This document shows, piece by piece, positions 25,620 through 33,989 of a stretch of 44,769 bases of DNA. The translations under genes were made by a program, and so were the position numbers. Below the pieces are notes generated by a model that searched no databases, was not told the origin of the DNA, and saw only the letters and a program-made list of their open reading frames with translations. How positions within the stretch are numbered: position 1 is the stretch's first letter; the number at the start of each line of letters is the position of its first letter. The stretch lies in assembly GCA_944324915.1 (NCBI GenBank), contig CALUYD010000014.1, positions 1 through 44,769 on the forward strand. The letters run 5' to 3'. Origin of the DNA: Candidatus Gastranaerophilales bacterium. Lineage in GTDB: Bacteria; Cyanobacteriota; Vampirovibrionia; Gastranaerophilales; Gastranaerophilaceae.

Positions 25620-26000
25620 GTGCGTCATTGTAACAGTGTATTTAGTGCGTCTGATATTTGGTTTTTATTGGATAGGGACGATTGTACCAAAAGAAAATTA
25701 TATATTGCAAATTGTCCTATTTGTAACAAAGAAATGGCGTTATATTCTTGTGTTGATGCTAATGGAGAATATTTTGAAAAATATTATTATTCATTTGGCG
25801 CTAAAAAAGTCAAAGAAAGATTAAAAAAAGATGTAACATCAACCATGTTAGGTTTTAAGACAAAATACAAAATGCCGTCAGGCTTTAAATATGGCGAAAA
25901 TAAAGAAATTAAGAAAAACGGTAAAATAATTGCCATTGAACAATATTCTTGTGATTTTTGGGGGAATAAGATTTTAGTTAAAAAAATCGAAAATGGATAA
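25620..26000 (+). CDS. Hypothetical phage-cluster protein with CxxC motif
   Basis: The start is GTG 25620 with a strong AAGGAGG (25605-25611) eight bases upstream; an in-frame TTG at 25581 has no ribosome site. The protein has 126 residues, including NCPICNKEM, a half zinc-ribbon-like CxxC, and a second part rich in Lys and aromatic residues. I do not recognise a family. It overlaps the small terminase gene by 8 bp, so it belongs to the phage operon. A short Cys-motif protein ahead of terminase could be a regulator or packaging accessory; this is not established. Confidence 0.6.
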   Translation: MRHCNSVFSASDIWFLLDRDDCTKRKLYIANCPICNKEMALYSCVDANGEYFEKYYYSFGAKKVKERLKKDVTSTMLGFKTKYKMPSGFKYGENKEIKKNGKIIAIEQYSCDFWGNKILVKKIENG

Positions 26001-26304
26001 TGAGATAATTTCAAAAAATGATATTCAAAATATAACTAAAATTGAAAATATTAATAATTATTCAAAAATTGATGCGCTAAAAGAATTTGATGAGCTCAAA
26101 AATATTGCTCTTAATTGTTTTGATAAGAATGGAAATCCTAATATTTCAGCAGCCCTTAGGGCACTGGAAAATAAAGCAAAAGTTGCTGGATTATATACAA
26201 ACACAAAACAACAAGCAAATTGCATAGTAAATATGGGTGAAATTACCATTGATGGCGAGCAATTAAAGTTAAATATCGGCGAAGATTATTTAAATGAATT
26301 ATAG
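25993..26304 (+). CDS. Probable terminase small subunit
   Basis: This 103-residue protein lies directly ahead of the large terminase and overlaps it by 11 bp, the standard position of the small subunit. The segment ISAALRALENKAKVAGLY resembles the C-terminal signature of Terminase_2/P27-type proteins, where a helix ending in 'ALE...GL' is typical. The small subunit recognises viral DNA and hands it to the ATPase. The N-terminal DNA-binding domain is short here. It has no ribosome site of its own and overlaps the upstream gene, so it is probably translated by coupling. Confidence 0.6.
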   Translation: MDNEIISKNDIQNITKIENINNYSKIDALKEFDELKNIALNCFDKNGNPNISAALRALENKAKVAGLYTNTKQQANCIVNMGEITIDGEQLKLNIGEDYLNEL

Positions 26305-27616
26305 TGTTCCAGAAATATTAAATATTCCTCCTAAATTATATCCTTTTATTTTTCATTTTAATAATTACAGTTATTTTCTTTTAGAAGGCGGAAGGGCAAG
26401 CGGTAAAACTCAAAGCGTTGCAAGATTTTTACTCTATATCGCACAAAATAGGCTTGTTAGAATTTGTTGCGGAAGAGAAATACAAAATTCAATAAATGAA
26501 TCTGTAAGAACCGTTTTTGTAGATTTAATTGAAAAATATAATCTTTCTTACGACATTAAAAGAGATAGTTTAATTAATAAAAAAACAGGCTCTAAGATAT
26601 TTTTTAAAGGCTTTAGAGAACAAGGCAGTGTCAACATCAAAGGTTTAGAAGGTATTGATATATTATGGATTGATGAAGCTCAAGCAATCACTAAAACCAC
26701 CTTGGATGTTATAGTTCCTACCATTAGAAAAAAGAATTCTGTTGTCATTTTTACAATGAACCGATACACAAGATTTGATTCTGTTTATAATTTTTGCGCA
26801 AAAAGAAAAGATTGTTTGCATATCAATATTTGTTATTTTGATAATCCTTTTGTAGATAGCAAAATAATAAATGAAGCTCAAGTATGCAAAAATACCAATA
26901 TAAATGACTATAATCATATTTGGTTGGGGTATCCTTTGGCTAATAATAATGAATTTCTTTTATCATCAGATATGATTGATAAATCAATAAGTCTTGAATA
27001 TGAAGCGGATAGTTCTTATTTTATAAATTCTGTTATGAGTGTTGATTTATCAGCTTGTGGCGCTGATTTATGTGTTGCTAAGTTGTTTGTTCAACAAAAT
27101 CAAACTGTTTGGCTTGAAAAATATACAACAACTTGGCAAGAATCTGATACTGATATAACTAAAGGAAAAATTATAAGTCTTTATTCTGATTGGCAGCCTA
27201 AGATTTTGATTATGGATGCTGATGGGCTTGGTTATCCTATTTGGATTAGTATTCAAAAAGTTATTCAAAATGCAATAGGTTTTAGAGGCGCTCATAAACC
27301 CTCATCAAAATTTGCGCTTAATTCAAGAGCTGATGGGTATTTAGCGCTTAGGGATTATCTTGATAAAGGATATTTAAAATTAACCGATAAAAATGCAATC
27401 AGACAACTTGAATATATAAAAAAGATTTATAAGCCCAATGGTCTAATTGCAATCCAAGATAAAAAAGAAATTCGAAAACTCCACAATGAAAGCCCTGATT
27501 TTGCAGATTGTTCCATGATGGCTTTATATGCAATTAACTATTGTTCAAATGTAATCATTAGAAGTTCACAAAATTATGATTGTTTTGTAGAGAGTGATTT
27601 TGATATTTTTGATTAA
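26294..27616 (+). CDS. Terminase large subunit (PBSX/Terminase_3-like)
   Basis: The 440-residue protein has the packaging ATPase motifs EGGRASGKT (Walker A, residues 31-39) and ILWIDEAQ (Walker B, 123-130), followed by a coupling motif near IFTMN. The C-terminal nuclease has acidic residues in SVDLSACGADL (D251), LIMDADGLG (about 308-310) and the final SPDFADCSMMAL. The layout is that of Terminase_3/PBSX-type large subunits. It cuts concatemeric DNA and pumps it into proheads. Both ATPase and nuclease residues look intact, so the enzyme may still work. It overlaps the small subunit gene by 11 bp. Confidence 0.93.
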   Translation: MNYSVPEILNIPPKLYPFIFHFNNYSYFLLEGGRASGKTQSVARFLLYIAQNRLVRICCGREIQNSINESVRTVFVDLIEKYNLSYDIKRDSLINKKTGSKIFFKGFREQGSVNIKGLEGIDILWIDEAQAITKTTLDVIVPTIRKKNSVVIFTMNRYTRFDSVYNFCAKRKDCLHINICYFDNPFVDSKIINEAQVCKNTNINDYNHIWLGYPLANNNEFLLSSDMIDKSISLEYEADSSYFINSVMSVDLSACGADLCVAKLFVQQNQTVWLEKYTTTWQESDTDITKGKIISLYSDWQPKILIMDADGLGYPIWISIQKVIQNAIGFRGAHKPSSKFALNSRADGYLALRDYLDKGYLKLTDKNAIRQLEYIKKIYKPNGLIAIQDKKEIRKLHNESPDFADCSMMALYAINYCSNVIIRSSQNYDCFVESDFDIFD

Positions 27617-27635
27617 CCTAAGAAAGGAGAAAAAA

Positions 27636-27833
27636 ATGTGCTTTGCAAAAAGTGAACCAACGGTTGTGCCTGCTGTGCAGGATAGTGTTGTAAGACATGA
27701 AGCTGACGCTTCTTTAACTAAAAATTCCAACACTGATAATAAACAGGGGATTTTTAAACAAAATATTAAAACGACTGCACTTGGCTTGGAAGATAGTGCA
27801 AACACCGAGAAAAAGACTCTTTTAGGAGAATAA
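27636..27833 (+). CDS. Small phage protein between terminase and portal
   Basis: The start is ATG 27636, after AAAGGAG; the longer frame from 27594 overlaps the terminase gene and lacks a ribosome site. The 65-residue protein starts MCFAKSEPTVVP and has RHEADASLTKN, then a polar tail. Small proteins at this position in podovirus-type clusters often begin with a similar Met-Cys/Gly-Phe plus proline-rich segment; their role is unknown. It ends one base before the portal start. Confidence 0.6.
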   Translation: MCFAKSEPTVVPAVQDSVVRHEADASLTKNSNTDNKQGIFKQNIKTTALGLEDSANTEKKTLLGE

Positions 27834-27834
27834 A

Positions 27835-29469
27835 ATGACTTTTTATAATGTTGAATATTTTCAAAAAAGAAAAAAAGAAATGGAAGATGTTTTTAATGTG
27901 ATTAAGCCGGATTTACAAGAGCTTGCAGATTATTTTCTTCCAAGAAGCGCTCAATTTATTGCAAGAAATACAAGAAAACCTTATGTAAAAAGCAAAAAAA
28001 TTATCGATTCAACTCCATTAATTGCTTTAAGAAACTTTTCATCCGGTATGATGTCCGGTGCTACAAGTCCTACCAATAGGTGGTTTAAGACGGTTTTTAC
28101 AAACGCTGATTTGGCAAATGATTATTATTTAAAAAATTGGTGCTCAAATCAAGAAGAATTAACAAGAAAAATATTATATAGTTCAAATTTTTATCAGTGT
28201 TTACCTGAAATATATAAGCAACTTGGTGTTTTTGGATTTTGCGCTGTTGGTATGGAGCCTGATTATGATAATGTAGTTAACTTTAAGGTTTTGCCTTTGG
28301 GTTCATATTATTATGCAAGAAATTCAAAAGGAAAAATCGATACTTTTTGTCGTGTGTATATGGAAACAGCAAAAAATATTGTTGAAAAATATGGAGATTC
28401 TTGTCCTTTAGAAATAGTCGAAGTTGCAAAAGAAAATCCTTTAAAACAATATGAATTAATTCATTTTGTTGAGAAAAATAAATATCATAGGATTAAACAT
28501 TTAAGCTCAAAATATGCTAAATATATTTCTGCAGTTATTTTATCTTCTAAAAATGAATTTTTATCTTTGAAAGGTTTTTCTAAATTTCCTTATGTCGTTT
28601 TTGAATCATCAAATCCTTCTGATTCTGATTATCCTAATGATTGCCCCGGAGTTAATGCGCTTGCTGATGTTAAGCAATTAATGATGATGGTTAAGGAATA
28701 TGCTAAAGCAGTTAAAAAGATAGTTTGTCCAACATATAAGGGTCCTGCCAGCTTAAAAAATAAAAAATTAGCTGATGTTCCAGGAGCATACATTGAAGAA
28801 GATGAAAATGGCAGAGGTATTAGTCCTGTATATGAAGTAAATCCTAGAGTTTTAGAATTAAAGCAAGAAAAAGATGAATTAAAACAAACAATTAAAGAGC
28901 ATTTTTATAATGATTTATTTGCAATGATTTTAAATACTGCAGAGCGCGGAAGAACAGCAACCGAGGTTAACGAATTAAAAGAAGAAAAAATGGTTCTTTT
29001 ATCGCCATTATTAGAGCAAATTCATTGTGCGCTAAGAGAGATTTTAACTTGGATTTATGATGAACAAATTCGTGTAGGAATTATTGAACCGCTTAAAAAG
29101 CAATATCAAAATTGCAGATTTCAGATAGAATTTATATCAAGTCTTGCTCAAGCGCAAAAAGTTTCTAATATTTCAAGTATGGAGCGCTTTACAACATTTG
29201 TATCCAATATCGCTAATGCGATTGATCCTGTTTTGAAATCTAAATTAAACGGTGAAAAAATCATTGAAGATTATGCAACTTTTGCAAATATTAGTCCAAC
29301 TCAAATTGTGCCGTCTGACGAAATTGAAAAAATTAGAAATGAAATGAAAAATTCGCAAAATCAGCAATCTCAAATAAATGCTCTAAAAGAAAGCAGTCAA
29401 ATTATTCAAAATATGGGCGGAGTTGATTCTTATGGAGCTGATTTGTTAGCTCGTTTTGGTGTTATTTAG
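27835..29469 (+). CDS. Portal (head-to-tail connector) protein
   Basis: The 544-residue protein matches the T7 gp8-type connector family (Phage head-tail connector, pfam12236): an N-terminal ELADYFLPRSAQF segment, KIIDSTPLIALRNFSSGMMSG and TSPTNRWFKT, then NEFLSLKGFSKFPYVVF and a long helical C-terminal region with AERGRTATEVNELKEEK and SSLAQAQK. Twelve copies form the ring through which DNA enters. Length is typical. GGAG is upstream. The full family signature and open frame point to a functional protein. Confidence 0.9.
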   Translation: MTFYNVEYFQKRKKEMEDVFNVIKPDLQELADYFLPRSAQFIARNTRKPYVKSKKIIDSTPLIALRNFSSGMMSGATSPTNRWFKTVFTNADLANDYYLKNWCSNQEELTRKILYSSNFYQCLPEIYKQLGVFGFCAVGMEPDYDNVVNFKVLPLGSYYYARNSKGKIDTFCRVYMETAKNIVEKYGDSCPLEIVEVAKENPLKQYELIHFVEKNKYHRIKHLSSKYAKYISAVILSSKNEFLSLKGFSKFPYVVFESSNPSDSDYPNDCPGVNALADVKQLMMMVKEYAKAVKKIVCPTYKGPASLKNKKLADVPGAYIEEDENGRGISPVYEVNPRVLELKQEKDELKQTIKEHFYNDLFAMILNTAERGRTATEVNELKEEKMVLLSPLLEQIHCALREILTWIYDEQIRVGIIEPLKKQYQNCRFQIEFISSLAQAQKVSNISSMERFTTFVSNIANAIDPVLKSKLNGEKIIEDYATFANISPTQIVPSDEIEKIRNEMKNSQNQQSQINALKESSQIIQNMGGVDSYGADLLARFGVI

Positions 29470-29477
29470 GAGTATTT

Positions 29478-30401
29478 ATGGAAAATAAAAATATTGTATC
29501 GAGCATTTCTTTTTTAGAATTTGTAAATAACATCAACACCCTCATAAATCGGCTTTTATATTCTTCAGGCGAAGGGTATACAAATTTAAAATCTAAAAAT
29601 GCCATAGTCGGTTTTTGTGATGTTGTTAAAAAATTTGATAACGAAGCTATAAAACTTTCAAAAGATTTAGATTATTCTGAAGTTGAAACTTTAGTCAATT
29701 CAAAAAGAAAAGATTTGATTTTGCAAATTCAAAAACATTATAACCAAGAGGTTTTAGTTTGGGCTGATGAAGTTTTTGATAACCTTGTTGAAAATTGTCT
29801 TTTTGCTGTTTCGATAAATAAAAATAAAGCTAAAGAATATTATAGCCAATTAGTCAAATCTATTCGCTGGATTTGCGATGTAAAAGGATTACCTAAAGAA
29901 GAACAAAATCAAATTTTGAAAAAATTTACAAAAAGATTTGAATCTGCTCTCAAGAGCAAAGATAGCGATTATACAAAAAACCCAATTCCTCAAAAAACAG
30001 ATTGTGCTGAGTTTGTGAAATTATGGAATTCGATTTTGGATGATGTTGAGTCTTTTTTAAATTGCGATTTTACAAAGTATAGTAATAAATTTACAAAGGA
30101 AGATTTATCATATTTTGAAAATATCAAAAAGAAACTTGCTTCTTATAAAAGAAACTATGTCTTAGATGAAATTTATATGATTTCAACAGCGATTAATAAT
30201 TTAAAACTTGAAAAAAATGATGAAATATTCGATTTTATTAAACAAATAAACTATGACTTAATAACTTTTCTTGAGCAAAATAAAAAAATTACCGAAGAAG
30301 AAAAAATTAATTTAATTAAGCGCAGATGTGAGCTTTTTTGTGACAAAAACAAAAAAGAAAAAAATTATTTTAAAAAGTTGATTATTTCTTCGAATGAGTA
30401 A
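29478..30401 (+). CDS. Phage-cluster helical protein of unknown function
   Basis: The 307-residue protein is mainly helical and charged. It lies between portal and scaffold, 8 bp after the portal stop, with GGAG seven bases ahead. The segment around RKDLILQIQKHYNQEVLVW is the most distinctive but I cannot name a family. Its last 20 bp overlap the end of a minus-strand gene. Possibilities include an internal virion or assembly protein; context alone supports a phage role. Confidence 0.65.
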   Translation: MENKNIVSSISFLEFVNNINTLINRLLYSSGEGYTNLKSKNAIVGFCDVVKKFDNEAIKLSKDLDYSEVETLVNSKRKDLILQIQKHYNQEVLVWADEVFDNLVENCLFAVSINKNKAKEYYSQLVKSIRWICDVKGLPKEEQNQILKKFTKRFESALKSKDSDYTKNPIPQKTDCAEFVKLWNSILDDVESFLNCDFTKYSNKFTKEDLSYFENIKKKLASYKRNYVLDEIYMISTAINNLKLEKNDEIFDFIKQINYDLITFLEQNKKITEEEKINLIKRRCELFCDKNKKEKNYFKKLIISSNE

Positions 30402-30804
30402 TTTTGCAATATTGTGGATTTGCAAGATATTTTTGGAAAACTTCACCGTTTGTTGTTAGTTTTGCTTCAAATATTCTATTTTTTGCAATCTGTTTTTTAA
30501 ACATATCGCTAAATCTTGTCATTGAATTTGCAATAAAATCTTGTTGGGTTTGATTAAATTCACAAGTTAGCATTTGATATTTTTTATCTTGGTAAATTTT
30601 TTCTCTGTAAATACATTTGTTATCTTTAGCTTTATCAAGGGTTATACGAATATTAAATACTTCTCCGTCATGTTCTATTGCGCCGTCTTGAGAATAACTT
30701 TCGCAAGTTTTAATTGCTTTTATAAAATCATTTTGAGCATATATTTTCATTGTAACAGCGCAAAATAATAAAACGATTGAGATAATTGATAATATTTTTT
30801 TCAT
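30382..30804 (-). CDS. Secreted four-cysteine protein on opposite strand of phage cluster (moron candidate)
   Basis: The start is ATG 30804, with GGGGAG seven bases upstream; a longer frame reaching 30987 runs antisense into the scaffold gene and is not supported. The 140-residue protein has a clear signal peptide (MKKILSIISIVLLFCAVTM, cleavage near YAQ-N at about 24) and four cysteines in the mature part (TCES, KCIY, TCEF, YCKI), suggesting two disulfides in the periplasm or outside. I do not recognise its family. It has its own TATAAT box at 30826-30831. Phage genes of reverse orientation with their own promoter are typically expressed in the lysogen and benefit the host. Confidence 0.7.
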   Translation of the reverse strand: MKKILSIISIVLLFCAVTMKIYAQNDFIKAIKTCESYSQDGAIEHDGEVFNIRITLDKAKDNKCIYREKIYQDKKYQMLTCEFNQTQQDFIANSMTRFSDMFKKQIAKNRIFEAKLTTNGEVFQKYLANPQYCKITHSKK

Positions 30805-30825
30805 ACTTTTTACTCCCCTGTAAAA

Positions 30826-30831
30826 ATTATA
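30826..30831 (-). promoter_or_regulatory. -10 box of the secreted minus-strand gene
   Basis: On the minus strand, a perfect TATAAT lies about 21 bp before ATG 30804, with GGGGAG in the short leader. A -35 box is weak (TTGCAT at 19 bp). It lies inside the gap before the scaffold gene, so the two genes are divergently transcribed from the same 46 bp. Confidence 0.55.
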
Positions 30832-30850
30832 ACACATAGAAAGGATAAAA

Positions 30851-31402
30851 ATGCAACAACAATTAAACAACAATTTAAAATTAAGTGACAAAAAGGAACA
30901 AAATTTCTTTGGAAAGCCTGATAAATATGACTTTTCAAAATTTTCATCAATTGAAGAATTTGGCTGGGATGAAGAATTGATGAACAAATTATCTCCGCTC
31001 GCACAAAAACTTAATTTATCTCAAGAATCTTTAGAAATGCTTTTAGATATTGCTCTTGAGATGTCGCAAAAGCAAAAAATGGCTTATGAAAAAGATGAAA
31101 TTGCCAAATATCAAGATAATGTTATGGGTTATAACAAATTATTTAATGAAGATAGTGAATTGCCGAGTGCTAATTCTTTGCAATTAAGACAATATATGCA
31201 ATTGGCTAATAATGCATACAGTGAATTTACTTCACCAAAATTAAAAGAAATCTTAGAAAAAACAGGGTTAGTGTATCATCCGGAATTAATTAAGATGTTT
31301 TACAAAATTGGTGAACTTTCTCAAGAGGATAATTTATCCCACTGTGGAAAGCCTGCGATTGAAGAATTGACACCTGCGCAAATTTTATACGGTAACAGCT
31401 AA
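30851..31402 (+). CDS. Capsid scaffolding/assembly protein
   Basis: This 183-residue protein lies directly before the major capsid gene, the usual place of a scaffold. Its sequence follows podovirus scaffold proteins: FFGKPDKYDFSKF near the start, LSPLAQKLNLSQESLEMLLDI in the middle, and a C-terminal YHPELIKMFYKIGELSQED and PAQILYG. It is acidic and helical. Scaffolds guide prohead assembly and then leave. AAAGG precedes ATG 30851. Confidence 0.85.
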   Translation: MQQQLNNNLKLSDKKEQNFFGKPDKYDFSKFSSIEEFGWDEELMNKLSPLAQKLNLSQESLEMLLDIALEMSQKQKMAYEKDEIAKYQDNVMGYNKLFNEDSELPSANSLQLRQYMQLANNAYSEFTSPKLKEILEKTGLVYHPELIKMFYKIGELSQEDNLSHCGKPAIEELTPAQILYGNS

Positions 31403-31416
31403 AAAAGGAGAGAAAA

Positions 31417-32412
31417 ATGGCATTAGTCGGAAATACTTACATTACTTTAAAAGACAAATTAGCACAAACTGAAAATGGTCGTGCAGCTACCGCAATTGTA
31501 GATTTATTGGCTCAATCTAATGTATTGATTGAAGATGCGGTTGTAAGAGAATGTAACGAAGGTTCAACTCATAAAACTACTGTAAGAAACGGTTTACCTG
31601 AAGTTGAATTTAGAAAATTTTATCAAGGTGTTTCATCATCTAAGGGTGAATATACTCAAATAACAGATACAACAGGTATGCTTGAAGTTTATTCTCAAGT
31701 TGATAAATCTTTAGCGGATTTAGAAGGTGATACTCAACAATTCAGAATGAATGAAGCTCAAGCGTTTTTAGAATCAATGAATAATACTGTTCAAGAAAAT
31801 ATTTTTTATGGTTCAAAAGCTACAAATCCTGCTGGTTTTGATGGTTTGGCAGTGCGTTACAATAAAACTTCAGATGATAAAAATTCTATTGGTTATAGAG
31901 TTTTAGATGCGGGCGGTTCAGGTAACACCAATACATCTATTTGGTTTATTACTTGGGGCGATTTGCATACACATCTTTTATATCCAAAAGGTTCTCAAGC
32001 AGGTCTTGTTCATACTGATAAAGGCGCTCAAACTGCCACTGATTCAAACGGCAATATGTATGAAGTTTATCGTGATCATTTTAAATGGGATATTGGTATG
32101 ACAGTTAGAGATTTTCGCTCAACATGCAGAATTGCTAATATTGATGTTACAACGCTGGATAGCGAAGATGCGCCTGATTTAATTAAATTAATGGTTCAAG
32201 CATATCATCGTATTAACCGCTTTGCAAAAACAGGTAAGACTGTAATTTATTGTAATGATATTATTCAAACTCATCTGCATTTCCAAGCTATGAATAAAAC
32301 AAATGTTAAATTGGCTATTGAAGATTTTGCAGGAAAACCTCTTGTATCATTCCTTGGTATTCCAATTAAATGTGCAGATCAAATTAGAAATGATGAAAAA
32401 GCGGTTGTTTAA
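31417..32412 (+). CDS. Major capsid protein
   Basis: The 331-residue protein follows the scaffold and precedes a cement-type protein, as in BPP-1-like phages. It starts with TYITLKDKLAQT and has RNGLPEVEFRKFYQGV, LADLEGDTQQFRMNEAQAFLESM, ENIFYGSKATNPAGFDGL and a C-terminal segment with LVSFLGIPIKCADQI, a pattern common to short-tailed phage major capsid proteins of the HK97-fold group. A strong AAAAGGAG ribosome site is present. The call rests on these motifs plus position; the fold itself is inferred. Confidence 0.88.
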   Translation: MALVGNTYITLKDKLAQTENGRAATAIVDLLAQSNVLIEDAVVRECNEGSTHKTTVRNGLPEVEFRKFYQGVSSSKGEYTQITDTTGMLEVYSQVDKSLADLEGDTQQFRMNEAQAFLESMNNTVQENIFYGSKATNPAGFDGLAVRYNKTSDDKNSIGYRVLDAGGSGNTNTSIWFITWGDLHTHLLYPKGSQAGLVHTDKGAQTATDSNGNMYEVYRDHFKWDIGMTVRDFRSTCRIANIDVTTLDSEDAPDLIKLMVQAYHRINRFAKTGKTVIYCNDIIQTHLHFQAMNKTNVKLAIEDFAGKPLVSFLGIPIKCADQIRNDEKAVV

Positions 32413-32425
32413 ATAAGGAGGAAAA

Positions 32426-32815
32426 ATGTTATTAGATAGTCAAAATTTATTTTGTGAAAATCAAGAAATTACATCAGGAACAATATATTCTCAAAATGTT
32501 ATTGCATTTGGTAAAAATGATGTTTCTTTTGTTCCTGTTTTAATTCAAGCTGTGTCAGATTTTAGCGCTCTGGTTGACTTAGAAGTGAAAATTGAAACTT
32601 GTGCTAATAAAGATTTTGATGAAGCTACTGAACTTGCAAGCTCTAAATTAACTTTAGAAAAATTAAAAAGTGGTGCAACATTTCCTATTAAATTTTTACC
32701 CCAAGGTAATCTTGGCTTTATGAGATTAGCTTTTGTAGTTAATGGTACTGAAACAACAGGAAAAATTACATCCGGTGTAGTTGCATCAAATAGCCTTTCA
32801 TATCATGAAATTTAA
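32426..32815 (+). CDS. Bbp16-like capsid cement protein
   Basis: The 129-residue protein starts 13 bp after the capsid gene with AAGGAGG upstream. Its opening LLDSQNLFCENQEIT and beta-rich remainder ending in NGTETTGKITSGV fit the Bbp16 family, which forms cement trimers on the head of Bordetella phage BPP-1. The call depends on the N-terminal pattern, size and position. It is followed by a strong terminator, so capsid and cement form the 3' end of one transcript level. Confidence 0.7.
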   Translation: MLLDSQNLFCENQEITSGTIYSQNVIAFGKNDVSFVPVLIQAVSDFSALVDLEVKIETCANKDFDEATELASSKLTLEKLKSGATFPIKFLPQGNLGFMRLAFVVNGTETTGKITSGVVASNSLSYHEI

Positions 32816-32840
32816 CCTCTATTTCTTTTGTCATCTTTGC

Positions 32841-32867
32841 GTGGGCATTTTTTGCCCACTTTTTTTA
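32841..32867 (+). terminator. Terminator inside the virion operon, after cement gene
   Basis: GTGGGCA (32841-32847) pairs with TGCCCAC (32853-32859) around five T, followed by TTTTTTT. It separates capsid/cement from tail genes, with no obvious new promoter downstream, so it probably lowers rather than ends expression of later genes. Confidence 0.8.
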
Positions 32868-32889
32868 ATCGAAAGGAGAAAATAAAAAT

Positions 32890-33390
32890 ATGTGTATTCC
32901 ATCAGATGGGACGATGCAGGCTATTTCTACTATTGTTGGCGGTACAAACGATTATTGGGAATATAGAAAAGAAAAACAAAATTACGAATATAGGACTCAA
33001 GTTGCGCTAAATAACGCTAAAAAAGCTGAAAATGAAGCAAGAAGGCAAGAACAACTCGGAATAGAGAAATCCCGTCAAGAAAAAATTGAAGGCATACAAA
33101 AAGCAAATCAATTAAAGGCGATAAATTCTGCTTCTAATTTAGATATTAATTCTGAAACCAGCATGCTTGCTTATGAGGATATTTTAGAATATTCCGATTT
33201 TAATGCAGAAAATATATTAAATCAGTATGAGCAAAATGCAAATAATTATTTTGATCAAGCAAACAGTTATTTAGAGGATGTTCAACAATATAACAAGTTA
33301 TCTAACCAATCTTTGTTTGATTATGCGCTCAGTGCACTTGGAAGAACTCAAAATGTTGCAGATAGTTGGTATAAATCCAAAAGGAGGTAG
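32890..33390 (+). CDS. Internal virion protein, T7 gp14-like
   Basis: The 166-residue protein has a long coiled-coil-like stretch rich in Ala, Glu, Lys and Gln (about 30-90). It begins MCIPSDGTMQAI and carries a NSASNLDINSETSMLAYEDI segment like the 'GVDxxSGS' motif seen in small internal virion proteins of podoviruses (gp14 type), which are ejected to form a channel across the cell envelope. AAAGGAG lies about 11 bases before ATG 32890. The order with the next genes (gp11-, gp12-, gp13-like) supports the call. Confidence 0.65.
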   Translation: MCIPSDGTMQAISTIVGGTNDYWEYRKEKQNYEYRTQVALNNAKKAENEARRQEQLGIEKSRQEKIEGIQKANQLKAINSASNLDINSETSMLAYEDILEYSDFNAENILNQYEQNANNYFDQANSYLEDVQQYNKLSNQSLFDYALSALGRTQNVADSWYKSKRR

Positions 33391-33393
33391 TTG

Positions 33394-33987
33394 ATGACGT
33401 TTTCTAAAGCACAAATTTTTAATATTACTTTAAATATTTTAGGTGTATCAATGCCTTTGGAAAATCCAAATTCTGATGATAACCGTGCTATTCTTTTGAA
33501 TAATTATTATGAATTAGCTCGTGATTATGTTTTAAAAGATTTTGATTGGAACTTTGCTTCAACATTTAGAGAATTAGCATTATCTGATAATCAACTTGCA
33601 CAATCAAATTATAAATATACTTATGCTTATCCTAATGATTGTGTATGTGCTCGTGATATATTTCAAAAAGGGTTTTACAATCAGCAAAAATTCTGCATAT
33701 CTTCTGCCTTAGATAGTTCTGTTGTAATTTTAAGTGATGTTGAAAATGCAGTATTAAGATACACAAGGCGAGTTGACAAAGAGATTTATTTTTCTTGCGA
33801 ATTTGTTATGGCACTATCTTATTATTTAGCTTCTTTGACTTCTGGAGTTATCTTGGGCAGCGTTCAAAAGGGCGAATTGGCTTGGGAAAAATATAATAAA
33901 ATTTTAGCTCATGCAAAAGTTCTTAATGCTTATGAAACAGGTGAAAATCTATACAATGAAGAAACTTATTTGGATATGAGGTGCTGA
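33394..33987 (+). CDS. Tail tubular protein A (T7 gp11-like head-tail adaptor)
   Basis: From ATG 33394 (AAGGAGG six bases upstream; a TTG three bases earlier is too close), 197 residues. LNILGVSMPLENPNSDD, NYYELARDYVLKDFDWNFA and KYTYAYPNDCV are the characteristic segments of gp11-type proteins, which sit under the portal and start the short tail. A C-terminal ALSYYLASLTSG segment also fits. It ends two bases before the next gene. Confidence 0.85.
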   Translation: MTFSKAQIFNITLNILGVSMPLENPNSDDNRAILLNNYYELARDYVLKDFDWNFASTFRELALSDNQLAQSNYKYTYAYPNDCVCARDIFQKGFYNQQKFCISSALDSSVVILSDVENAVLRYTRRVDKEIYFSCEFVMALSYYLASLTSGVILGSVQKGELAWEKYNKILAHAKVLNAYETGENLYNEETYLDMRC

Positions 33988-33989
33988 TT

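Noticed and set aside
30810-30987. N-terminal extension of the minus-strand secreted protein beyond ATG 30804
   Set aside because: It is antisense to the scaffold gene and would bury the signal peptide and the GGGGAG site inside the protein.
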